Assembly: GCF_025847205.1 (NCBI RefSeq)
Contig: NZ_JAOYTH010000030.1
Span: forward strand, 1 to 21,855
Length of the DNA: 21,855 nucleotides
Source: Pararhizobium sp. YC-54
GTDB lineage: Bacteria; Pseudomonadota; Alphaproteobacteria; Rhizobiales; Rhizobiaceae
Reading direction: 5' to 3'
Made by a program: the position numbers and the translations under genes. Shown one piece after another: positions 8,746-15,646 of the stretch. The notes below the pieces were generated by a model. It saw only the letters and a program-made list of their open reading frames with translations. It was not told the DNA's origin and made no database searches. The number at the start of each line of letters is the position of its first letter. The stretch's first letter is position 1.

Positions 8746-10386
8746 TCACTTCTGCGAAACGTACGGAACGGGCGGATAAGACTTGCGCACTCCGCCGGTG
8801 GGCCGTTCGACCAGAATGCTCGTTCGAGGAGGGTCGCTATCCTTGTTTAGGCTCAGAACTAGGTGGTCCAGTTCTTTATCCGCCGCCGTCAGGCGATGAT
8901 GGAGACGGTGATAGTCCGTCCAGGTCGGCGTACGAAATGTTTCCAACCAGCGGGACGGCTCCTGGACGTCACGCGTGAGTGTCCATTGCCGCGCACCGAC
9001 GCGGCTCTGAACGGTCCGCCGCTCACGCATGACGTCCAGAAACTGGTCAACGTTTTCTTCCGGCATCATGTATTCAGTCGTGACCAGGATCGGACCGCTT
9101 CTCGGCTTCAGATCGAGGGCGACCTCCGGTGCGCTGAAGCCGCCTGAAGGCTCGAGTTCCGATTCAGAACGATTGCTGATCGGCAGTTTTAGCCCAAGCA
9201 CCGCGACCAGAATGGTCGCAAGACCGGACCAACCGAGCGCTAAGGGGAGCGAGTAGTCTTGGACGATGATGCCCCAAAACCAACTTCCCGCAGCGATGCC
9301 GCCATAGGTAAAGGCGCTGTAGATCGAAATCGTACGCCCGACGATCCAGCGCGGACTTGCCAGTTGTACGTTCACGCCTAGCCCGGACCATGCGGTTACC
9401 CAGCCTGCGCCGCCAACGGCGAGGCTGATCGTTGCGACCACAAGCGAAGAGGTAAAAGCAAGGGAAATTTGGCATATGGCGCAGGCAAGACACGCAAGCA
9501 TCACCAGCCACTCCTGCGTAAGCACTCGTCGTAGCTTAGGATTCATCAGCCCGGCGAAAAGGGCACCGGCGCCAAAACCGCCCATCATGATGCCGTAGCC
9601 GATCGGGCCGCCCTTCACGACATCGCGGGCAACGAGCGGCAGCAGTGCCAGGGTGGAAGTGGCTGCAAACCCGAACAGCGTCCCGCGAACGATCGTTGAC
9701 TTGATTTCCGAGGATATCGCCGTGAAGCGAAGACCATCGTAAATGGCTGTCATGAGCGCTTCCCGCGGAAGCGACGACGTTTGAACCTTCCAGTTGTTGC
9801 GCCACAGAGCGGTGATGGGAGCGATAAAGCCGAGGGTGGTGAGCGCGAATGTGACGAGCGGCCCAAAAGCGGCAACGATGATGCCGCCAAGAGCGGGACC
9901 GACGCTGCGCACAGTATTGAACCCGACGTTGAGAAGGGTAACGGCGGCAGGCAAATGGCGGCGCTCCAAGATATCACCGAGCGAGGCTCGCCAGGCGGGA
10001 TCGCTGAGCGCGATACCGCAGCCGTCGAGAAAGCTGAACGCGAGAATCAGCCAGGGATCGGTAAAGCCGAACGCCATGAGGATCGTCAGCATCCCGGCCG
10101 CTGCGATCATCAGGCTCCGACCGACGATCATGACCATGCGACGGCTATAGTTGTCGGCAATGGCGCCCACGAAGACGGCTAAAAAGAACGCCGGCAAGGT
10201 CGACGAGGCCTGGACGAGAGCAACCATCACGTCCGAGGTTGAAACCGTGGCCATCAGCCAACTGAGCGCCACCGTCTGCATCAGCCAGCCGAGGCTCGAA
10301 AGCTGAGACGCTAGGAAGATCGATCGAAAGGTCCGATTCTTCAGGGGAGCCAAGAGGCTCGTCTGTTCGGTTGCAGCGCTGGTCAT
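8746..10386 (-). CDS. MFS_3-family exporter (EntS-like), copy 2
   Basis: A 546-residue inner-membrane transporter of the MFS_3/'transmembrane secretion effector' group, related to the enterobactin exporter EntS. The first 410 residues carry about 12 hydrophobic segments and the loop-2 signature GAIADNYSRRMVM, with a second lobe containing SPRWIVGRTISIY. After about residue 425 comes a soluble tail of about 120 residues resembling an antibiotic-biosynthesis-monooxygenase-like ferredoxin fold (DLKPRSGPILV, FLDVMRERRTVQSRVGAR, PTWTDYHRLHHRL), usual for this group. It is clearly paralogous to the gene at 11299-12936. It begins 27 bp after UPF0262; the start lies in a direct repeat ATGACCAG-TAG-ATGACCAG with no strong ribosome site, so translation may depend on the upstream gene. 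Substrate unknown. Confidence 0.88.
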   Translation of the reverse strand: MTSAATEQTSLLAPLKNRTFRSIFLASQLSSLGWLMQTVALSWLMATVSTSDVMVALVQASSTLPAFFLAVFVGAIADNYSRRMVMIVGRSLMIAAAGMLTILMAFGFTDPWLILAFSFLDGCGIALSDPAWRASLGDILERRHLPAAVTLLNVGFNTVRSVGPALGGIIVAAFGPLVTFALTTLGFIAPITALWRNNWKVQTSSLPREALMTAIYDGLRFTAISSEIKSTIVRGTLFGFAATSTLALLPLVARDVVKGGPIGYGIMMGGFGAGALFAGLMNPKLRRVLTQEWLVMLACLACAICQISLAFTSSLVVATISLAVGGAGWVTAWSGLGVNVQLASPRWIVGRTISIYSAFTYGGIAAGSWFWGIIVQDYSLPLALGWSGLATILVAVLGLKLPISNRSESELEPSGGFSAPEVALDLKPRSGPILVTTEYMMPEENVDQFLDVMRERRTVQSRVGARQWTLTRDVQEPSRWLETFRTPTWTDYHRLHHRLTAADKELDHLVLSLNKDSDPPRTSILVERPTGGVRKSYPPVPYVSQK

Positions 10387-10413
10387 CTACTGGTCATCAC
10401 ATGCTTTATTCGC

Positions 10414-10959
10414 TCAGCTTCCGGCACTGCAATAAGGCTTCGTTTCATGTTCAATGCGCCGATAGGGCGTGTCCTGCGCAACCAGGATATGGAGAAGGGT
10501 GAACAGCCGACGGGCGGTCTCCAGATCGATATTGATCCTGGATCGGAGGCGTTCCCTGAGCAGTTCGGATGCCTCGTTGTGGATGGCCCGGCGTCCCATG
10601 TCGATGGCCTCGAGCCTCTGGGGGCCTGAGCGGGCCATTGCATCCGCATAGCTGTCGCACACAAGGCTGTAATCCTTGAGCAGCCGGCGGAACGACGTGA
10701 GCGACAAATGGTGACACAGGATCGGCGCCCCCTTCTCCGTGGTGACGGATATAACCAGCCGCCTGTCGGCCAATGCAAGGCACAGCCGGTAGGGTCCGCC
10801 GCCATGGCCAACCGGCGCAAAGCTGTTGTTGTCCAGGAGGTCAAAAATCGCGACAGCCTGTTCGTGTTTTTGGTCCTGGTCCGCCTGCCTTCCAAATGAC
10901 CCATCGAGCGATACCGCGCAAAGCCGAAAGTTGGACGTAGAGGTGGTCGCGGTCGTCAT
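10414..10959 (-). CDS. UPF0262 family protein
   Basis: A 181-residue cytosolic protein of UPF0262, a family almost confined to Alphaproteobacteria and of unknown function. Conserved stretches are visible in order: NFRLCAVSLDGSFGR near the start, HEQAVAIFDLLDNNSFAPVG, GGPYRLCLALADRRLVISV, SLTSFRRLLKDY, EAIDMGRRAIHNEASELL and DLETARRLFTLL. Length is normal. The chromosomal member usually lies in a housekeeping context; this copy sits between two MFS exporters. Its ATG at 10959 overlaps the TGA of the upstream 110-codon ORF (ATGA), so its translation may be coupled to that ORF. I rejected the overlapping frame at 10383-10904 because only this frame matches a family. Confidence 0.88.
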   Translation of the reverse strand: MTTATTSTSNFRLCAVSLDGSFGRQADQDQKHEQAVAIFDLLDNNSFAPVGHGGGPYRLCLALADRRLVISVTTEKGAPILCHHLSLTSFRRLLKDYSLVCDSYADAMARSGPQRLEAIDMGRRAIHNEASELLRERLRSRINIDLETARRLFTLLHILVAQDTPYRRIEHETKPYCSAGS

Positions 10960-11288
10960 CGCAGGCCCCGGTTCGGAGCATCGAAGCGGTGAGACGTGGC
11001 TGCCGTCGAAACAGGTCCGACGACAGCCACGTTGCCTTGGGAGGCGTACGGGAAAGAAAGTCTCTTGGAAATCAGCGCCGCTTGAACGCGCGGAGAAAAA
11101 TCGGCTGCCGTTGGGACAGGGTCAACGGCAGCCGTGTGGCCCTGCGGGGCATGAGGTAATGCCATTCGCAGGTCAGGAGCTTGTTCACGCCCTCCGTGAT
11201 GGGCATTGGTTGCGGAGGCTACGACAACATCCCTGGCTATGAAAGCCAAGTGCGAACTCTGCTGCGTATCGACTGCTGATCTCATCAT
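10956..11288 (-). CDS. Possible 110-aa leader/precursor ORF with tandem repeat
   Basis: An open frame that starts 10 bp after the stop of the upstream MFS gene, with GAGG about 9 nt before an ATGATG start, and ends on the ATG of UPF0262. The product has no recognised domain. Its C-terminal part holds two in-frame copies, 35 codons apart, of a similar motif: PHAPQGHTAAVDPVPTAA and PYASQGNVAVVGPVSTAA. Both copies lie exactly over hairpin repeats, and the related third copy elsewhere is not an intact ORF, so the similarity may be RNA-driven. Possibilities: a leader peptide whose translation opens terminator B and feeds ribosomes to UPF0262, a real small protein, or chance. No modification enzyme is nearby to support a peptide natural product. 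Confidence 0.35.
   Translation of the reverse strand: MMRSAVDTQQSSHLAFIARDVVVASATNAHHGGREQAPDLRMALPHAPQGHTAAVDPVPTAADFSPRVQAALISKRLSFPYASQGNVAVVGPVSTAATSHRFDAPNRGLR
10994..11045 (-). repeat. Two-hairpin repeat, copy A (no T-tract)
   Basis: A 15-bp inverted repeat, 10994-11008 against 11018-11032, with one mismatch that becomes G-U in the minus-strand RNA and a 9-nt loop. On its 5' side in the RNA is a mini-hairpin GCCT-CCCA-AGGC (11034-11045) whose loop region reads CCUCCCAA, complementary to a Shine-Dalgarno. No U-run follows the large hairpin, so it should not terminate by itself. It lies 35 nt before the UPF0262 start codon, within the 110-codon ORF. It shares layout and sequence with copies B and C. 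Confidence 0.55.
11096..11134 (-). terminator. Intrinsic terminator, two-hairpin repeat copy B
   Basis: A perfect 12-bp inverted repeat, CGGCTGCCGTTG (11102-11113) and CAACGGCAGCCG (11123-11134), with a 9-nt loop. In minus-strand RNA it is followed by AUUUUUCUCC. A mini-hairpin GCCC-CGCA-GGGC lies 5' of it (11139-11150). It sits 165 bp after the stop of the MFS gene at 11299, so it can end that transcript or attenuate the UPF0262-MFS genes downstream. It lies inside the 110-codon ORF, so a translating ribosome would disrupt it. Confidence 0.65.
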
Positions 11289-11298
11289 CGGTCCATCC

Positions 11299-12936
11299 TC
11301 AAGGCCGCGAAACGCGTGGAATCGGTTGGCTGCGGCTGCGCGCCGGTCCGGTGCCCCGCTCTATGGAGAGCATGGGTTGAGGAGGAGGGTCGCCATCATG
11401 TAAAGCCGCAAGACGCACCCCGACGTCCTTGTCCCCAGCGCTCAGCCGATGATTCAGGCGAAGATAATCCATCCAGGTCGGCGTCCAGTAGGTCTCGGTC
11501 CACAGCGAGGGCGCATGCAGACTTCGCTGCAGCGACCAGTTCCGCGCGCCGGCTCGGCTCTGAACACGCCGCCGTTCCCGCATGCAGTCGAGAAAGGCAT
11601 CGAGGTTGTGCTCGGCGATCAGATAATCGGCCTTGACGATGATCGGCCCGCTTCTTGGTTTCAGGTCGAGCGCAAGCGACGGTGCGATGAACTCTGAGGA
11701 GGTTTGTTCCGATTCTTCCCAAAGCTCGATCGGCAGCACGAATGCTGCCGCAGCAACGAGCAAAAGCACCGCAGCGGCGCCTTCGAATGCCGCTGTCAGG
11801 GAGTAGTTCTGGGCAATCGTGCCCCAGACCCAGCTTCCGCCGGCCACGCCGGCAGATGAGAGCGCGTAGTAAATCGAAAGCGTACGGCCGACGACCCAGC
11901 GGGGGCTGGACAGCTGAATGGATACGTCAATTCCGGTCCAGGTCAGAAGCCAGCCCGCGCCCCCGAGCGCCAAGGCTACCCCCACGACAGGAAGCGACGA
12001 TGTAAGCGCCAGCGTCAGGCAGCACACGGCGCAAGCAACGGCGGAGGCGGCGAGGAGGCGGTCATGAGGCACCATCCGCCTCAGGAAGCTGCTGCTTAGG
12101 CCGGCGGTAAAAGCGCCCATGCCAAATGCCGCCAACAAAGCACCGTAAACAATAGGGCCGCCTGACATATGATCTCTCACAATCAGGGGGAGCAGCGCGA
12201 GGATCGAAATGCTCGCCAGTCCGAACAAGGTGCCTCGGAAAATCGCCGCCCGGATCTCCGAGGATATCGCGGTGAAGCGCAAGCCGTCATGGAGGGCCGT
12301 GGTGATCCGCTCACGCGGGAGCGGCGAAACGCGCACATGCCACTTCGCGCGAGCAACGGCGGTTAGCGGCGCCAGGTCGCTCACTGCTGCCAGGACGAAC
12401 GCGGCAAGCGGGCCAAGGAAGGCAAGGATAAGGCCACCAAGAGCCGGACCAATGCTGCGCACGATATTGTACCCGACGGATATCAACGTCACCGCAGCGG
12501 GGATGTCGCGTTTGTCAAGGATGTCACCGACTGACGCGTGCCAGGCTGGATCGTTTAGCGCGAACCCGCAGCCCGCCAAAAAGCCCAGCCCGAGAAGGAG
12601 CCACGGGCTGACAAACCCCAATCCGACAGAAATCGCCAGCGTCGCCGATGCCAGCGCAATCAGGCAATGGCCGGCGAGCATCACGCCGCGTCGGCTGAAA
12701 CTGTCAGCGATCGCTCCCGCGAGAATCGATAGAAAAAAAGCGGGTAGCGTGGACGAAGCCTGCACCAGAGCGACCATCAGATCGGAAGCTGAGATTGTGG
12801 CCATCAGCCAGCTGATCGCCGTCGTCTGCACGAGCCATCCGAGACTAGAAATCTGCGTAGCCGACCAGATCGCGCGGAACGCCGGGTTTCCAAGCGGAGC
12901 GAGAGCAGAGGTTCGGGCCGGATCTTTATGTTCCAT
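11299..12936 (-). CDS. MFS_3-family exporter (EntS-like), copy 1
   Basis: A 545-residue paralogue of the exporter at 8746-10386, collinear along its whole length. Shared landmarks include SSLGWLVQTTAISWLMATIS, VALVQASSTLPAFFL, GAIADSFSRRGVM, DPAWHASVGDIL, TAISSEI, SPRWVVGRTLSIYYA and the soluble tail DLKPRSGPIIV / FLDCMRERRRVQSRAGAR / TPTWMDYLRLNHRL. About 12 membrane segments precede the tail. The family exports siderophores or other small molecules; the substrate here is unknown. The ATG at 12936 has only a weak ribosome site (GAGAG, about 9 nt). An AT-rich promoter-like region and terminator C lie upstream, so this gene probably begins its own transcript, running into the 110-codon ORF 10 bp after its stop. 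Confidence 0.88.
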   Translation of the reverse strand: MEHKDPARTSALAPLGNPAFRAIWSATQISSLGWLVQTTAISWLMATISASDLMVALVQASSTLPAFFLSILAGAIADSFSRRGVMLAGHCLIALASATLAISVGLGFVSPWLLLGLGFLAGCGFALNDPAWHASVGDILDKRDIPAAVTLISVGYNIVRSIGPALGGLILAFLGPLAAFVLAAVSDLAPLTAVARAKWHVRVSPLPRERITTALHDGLRFTAISSEIRAAIFRGTLFGLASISILALLPLIVRDHMSGGPIVYGALLAAFGMGAFTAGLSSSFLRRMVPHDRLLAASAVACAVCCLTLALTSSLPVVGVALALGGAGWLLTWTGIDVSIQLSSPRWVVGRTLSIYYALSSAGVAGGSWVWGTIAQNYSLTAAFEGAAAVLLLVAAAAFVLPIELWEESEQTSSEFIAPSLALDLKPRSGPIIVKADYLIAEHNLDAFLDCMRERRRVQSRAGARNWSLQRSLHAPSLWTETYWTPTWMDYLRLNHRLSAGDKDVGVRLAALHDGDPPPQPMLSIERGTGPARSRSQPIPRVSRP

Positions 12937-13076
12937 GTTTTTTGACTCTCAGGTCTCCCGCCCCGTAATGCTGCGACGCAGCAGCCTATCTGCTCTCCGC
13001 TGATGAAATTGAGCTTTACGCAGCCTGCAGGTGCAGGAAACGATCATTTTTGGCGCTCGTATGCACTAAATGAAGC

Positions 13077-13110
13077 GTTATGGTATAACATATCGCATAA
13101 GATAGCTTAT
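13077..13110 (-). promoter_or_regulatory. Paired palindromes upstream of MFS copy 1
   Basis: In a locally AT-rich island about 140-175 bp before the MFS start are two perfect inverted repeats close together: GTTAT-GGT-ATAAC (13077-13089) and ATAAG-ATAG-CTTAT (13097-13110). Rhizobial genes of this kind are often controlled by a dimeric repressor near the promoter; -10-like TATACC lies inside the first palindrome on the minus strand, though I find no good -35. The position between terminator C and the MFS gene fits a promoter/operator. No regulator gene is adjacent. The remaining 12937-13076 holds no gene I can support. Confidence 0.4.
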
Positions 13111-13157
13111 GGAACTTAGCGGTCATTTGGCCGCTCCGGGGAGTGCTGCGTCGCGAG

Positions 13158-13196
13158 AAAAAAGGGCTGCCCCCGAAGCGCATTCGGCAACAGCCA
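13158..13196 (-). terminator. Intrinsic terminator, two-hairpin repeat copy C
   Basis: The hairpin GGCTG...CCGAA (13165-13177) pairs with TTCGG...CAGCC (13183-13195), with one mismatch and two G-U pairs in minus-strand RNA, and is followed by CUUUUUUCUC (A-tract 13158-13163 on plus). A mini-hairpin GCCC-TCCCG-GGGC lies 5' (13201-13213). It begins 77 bp after the peptidase stop codon and fits termination of the importer-peptidase transcript. It shares sequence and layout with copies A and B. Confidence 0.78.
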
Positions 13197-13272
13197 AGTT
13201 GCCCCGGGAGGGCGGGGAAATACGACTTTGCTCAAAATGATCCGCTCCATCAGGTACATGCGCCGGATACGC

Positions 13273-15375
13273 TCAGCTTCTCGACAGTCGCAGTTGGTCG
13301 AGAATCCAGGCCATCCGAAATGCTGGTTCCCCCGATACTTCCGGACCATGTGAAGCGGAGCTGTGGCTGCCCACCATCCGGGTGCGGAAGACAAGCTTGG
13401 GGTCGCGATCCGCTGCGCAGGACCGACGCTTCGCCACGTAGCGAGCGGGCTGGTAAAAGAGCACCTGGCTATCGTGGAGCGCTGCATCGACGTAGGTTGG
13501 CGGAAGTGGACGATCGGCACTGAGATTGTAGTACGGGTCGTAGCTGCGCAGGTATCGATACTCGTCGGCGATGTGGGGATCTCCGTACTCCGCAGTTTCC
13601 TGTAGCCCGTAAGGCATCGTGAAGTCCATTTCGGTATCCAGGATGTCGACAAGTGGAACTTCGGCGAGCACGGCGCGGAACAAGCCGGGCCGCAAAGCGG
13701 CGGTAGCAAGCACAACACCCCCACCGCCGCTCTTTCCGTCGATCACGATACCGTCGGGGTTGGCGAACCCCTGCTCAACGAGCCCCTCTGCAGCGGCGAT
13801 CAAATCTGTGAAGGTTGTGCGCTTTCGATCGCCGGTGGCCGCTTCGTGCCATGGGTACCCAAGCTCACCGCCCCCGCGTGCATGCACGATGCCGAAAGCA
13901 ACCCCGCGATCGAGCAGGCTCAAGCGCTCGATCATGTACGAAGGCCACGCGGAGAACGAAGGCCATCTCGTTACTCCGTAGCAACCGTACACATTCAATA
14001 ATACCGGCCCGGGGCTCGTTCGGTCGCGCCGCGCGACCAACGAGACTGGTACCTGCACCCCGTCTTCCGCCTCCACCATGATGACCGTCGCCACATATTG
14101 AGCCGGGTCAAACCCGGGAATGCGGGCTTGGTAGCGGACTGCTGATGTGTCCTCGGCGAGATCATGCTCAATGATCATATCCGGCGTCACAAACGAACTG
14201 ATTCTGTATGTCAGCGTCGAGCCTTGGAACGCATGCCGTGCGACCGAATAGTGCCCTCCCGCCGACAAGCCGACTGTTAAAGTACAGCTCGACTCGTCGG
14301 GAACGATGCTGGCTCCAATCCGACCATTTTCGTCGCGAGCGACTAGACGGGGACGGAGGCCGTCTCGCTCAAGGAGTACCAGTTGGTGTTCGAGTACGTG
14401 CACCTCCTCGAGCATCAGACCGTCTCGATGCGGTATGACCTCTTCCCAACCTGAGGGTGACGAGTCGTCAATCGGCGTACGCACGAGCCGCCAATAAGGT
14501 CCGGCGTCATCAACGTGGAATAGGAACTTGTCCTGCCAATGCTCGGCAAACACTTGGAGACCCAATTCACGCGTCACTAAACGGCGCCACGCAACGACCG
14601 ACTGATCGGCGGGAAGGCACCACACTTCCACGGGCCCTCGACGAACGCCCCTGACATCCAGGAACAGCCAGGCGCCGCTATCCGAGCGCCTTATCCCCAC
14701 GTTCAGCCGCTCGTCCGCCTCCTCGAACACGACCTCAACGGTCCGTCCAGCCACGTCCAGCCGAATAAGCTCATGACGTTGTCGCCGCAAGTCCGAGCGC
14801 TCTCGCGTGAAGAACAGGGTTTGACCATCCGCCGCCCATGCTGCCATGACGGCCTGCTTCGATCCCTGCCAGACGTCATGGCCGGTCTCCATGTCCCGCA
14901 CCCTAAGCTCGTAGTTTTCGTCACCGATGACATCGAAGCTGAAGGCCACGTAACGCCCATCGTCGCTTGGCTCAAAGACACCGAGCCGATAAAAGACGTC
15001 GGCCCCTGCAAGCACGTTCGGATCGAACACAAGCTCGGCCGGATCTCCGGCTACCGGCCGTCGCCACCACCTAGGATGTAGAAGACCCGGCTCCGATCTT
15101 TGGAAATACTCGAAAGGTCCAACCTGGAACGCTGGTATAGCGCCCTCGCTTGGTCGACGCCCATCGATCTCGGCAACGAGCTCGGCCTTAAGCCCTGTTA
15201 GATGAACTGTCGCCTCTTCAGCGTAACTGTTTTCCGCTTCCAGATACGCGCGGACATCGGGATTTGTCAGGTCGCGAAGCCAATTATACTTTTCAATCGT
15301 GACGTCGTCATGAAGTACGCGAATCCGTCGCTCCGCACGGGGAAGCGGTGGCTGCACGCTCTTGTCTCTCATCAT
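13273..15375 (-). CDS. Oligopeptidase B-like S9 serine peptidase
   Basis: A 700-residue cytosolic prolyl-oligopeptidase-family enzyme closest in layout to oligopeptidase B, which cuts short peptides after basic residues. Residues about 15-420 form the propeller cap (IEKYNWLRDLTNPDVRAYL at the start); about 425-700 form the alpha/beta hydrolase. The catalytic triad appears complete: Ser549 in DGKSGGGG (a variant of the usual GGSAGG elbow), Asp635 in ALHDSQV, His671 in VGSHSSASH. Family landmarks LNVYGCYG, ARGGGELGYPWHEA and SYDPYYNLS are present. The ATGATG start at 15375 overlaps the stop of a 50-codon ORF. It follows the peptide importer genes, so it may digest imported peptides; the elbow change could alter specificity. 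Confidence 0.88.
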   Translation of the reverse strand: MMRDKSVQPPLPRAERRIRVLHDDVTIEKYNWLRDLTNPDVRAYLEAENSYAEEATVHLTGLKAELVAEIDGRRPSEGAIPAFQVGPFEYFQRSEPGLLHPRWWRRPVAGDPAELVFDPNVLAGADVFYRLGVFEPSDDGRYVAFSFDVIGDENYELRVRDMETGHDVWQGSKQAVMAAWAADGQTLFFTRERSDLRRQRHELIRLDVAGRTVEVVFEEADERLNVGIRRSDSGAWLFLDVRGVRRGPVEVWCLPADQSVVAWRRLVTRELGLQVFAEHWQDKFLFHVDDAGPYWRLVRTPIDDSSPSGWEEVIPHRDGLMLEEVHVLEHQLVLLERDGLRPRLVARDENGRIGASIVPDESSCTLTVGLSAGGHYSVARHAFQGSTLTYRISSFVTPDMIIEHDLAEDTSAVRYQARIPGFDPAQYVATVIMVEAEDGVQVPVSLVARRDRTSPGPVLLNVYGCYGVTRWPSFSAWPSYMIERLSLLDRGVAFGIVHARGGGELGYPWHEAATGDRKRTTFTDLIAAAEGLVEQGFANPDGIVIDGKSGGGGVVLATAALRPGLFRAVLAEVPLVDILDTEMDFTMPYGLQETAEYGDPHIADEYRYLRSYDPYYNLSADRPLPPTYVDAALHDSQVLFYQPARYVAKRRSCAADRDPKLVFRTRMVGSHSSASHGPEVSGEPAFRMAWILDQLRLSRS

Positions 15376-15524
15376 ACAGCCCTCAGATAGGCAAGGAGAT
15401 CGGTAAGATCATTCACGAGCCACGAGGCGCGAGCGGGATTGAGCATTGCGTTGCCAATGTGATGCCCCGCACGAGATAGCCGGCAGCAAGTAGTAGCACT
15501 CGGAGAGTGGTAAAGTTGGTACAT
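15372..15524 (-). CDS. Small ORF (50 aa) coupled to the peptidase
   Basis: A 50-codon frame with a strong ribosome site, GGGAGGACCTTTG, before its ATG at 15524. Its TGA overlaps the peptidase ATG (ATGA). The peptide begins MYQLYHSPSATTCCRLSRAG, which recalls the first strand of glutathione S-transferases, and ends LTDLLAYLRAV, which recalls the last helix of c-type cytochromes, but neither domain could be complete in 50 residues and no heme CxxCH motif exists. It has two adjacent Cys and no signal peptide. It may be a true small protein, a leader that delivers ribosomes to the peptidase, or a remnant. A CTATAT hexamer (15541-15546) lies just upstream; as a -10 box it would give a very short leader. 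Confidence 0.5.
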   Translation of the reverse strand: MYQLYHSPSATTCCRLSRAGHHIGNAMLNPARASWLVNDLTDLLAYLRAV

Positions 15525-15646
15525 CAAAGGTCCTCCCAAGATATAGCGTGAAAAACCGTTATCGAGCGAAGGCGAGAGAGGTCCCCACCATCTTTCTTCA
15601 GAAGCGCGTTTGCGCGTTGCGTCGCAGCCAACAAAACCGTCGGCTT

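Noticed and set aside
10383..10904. Overlapping 173-codon frame in the UPF0262 region
   Set aside because: It is Arg/Ser/Trp-rich, as a shifted frame would be, whereas the frame at 10414-10959 matches UPF0262 along its length.
10994..11150. CRISPR or tandem-repeat array
   Set aside because: Only two diverged units, 105 bp apart, with no constant spacer length, and no cas gene is in view.
13116..13259. 47-aa ORF starting MYLMERIILSKV upstream of MFS copy 1
   Set aside because: It has no ribosome site and reads through terminator C and its U-tract in a different frame from the repeat copies in the 110-codon ORF.
10956..13259. Peptide natural product (RiPP, lasso peptide) with the repeats as core peptides
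   Set aside because: No maturation enzyme (cyclase, radical SAM, lanthionine synthetase, YcaO, lasso B/C proteins) is present; differences between repeat copies fall in paired stem positions rather than in third codon positions, and copy C has no start codon in the matching frame.
12937..13272. Nod box, NifA upstream site or sigma-54 promoter
   Set aside because: I looked for TGGCAC-N5-TTGC and the extended nod-box pattern before MFS copy 1 and found no acceptable match.
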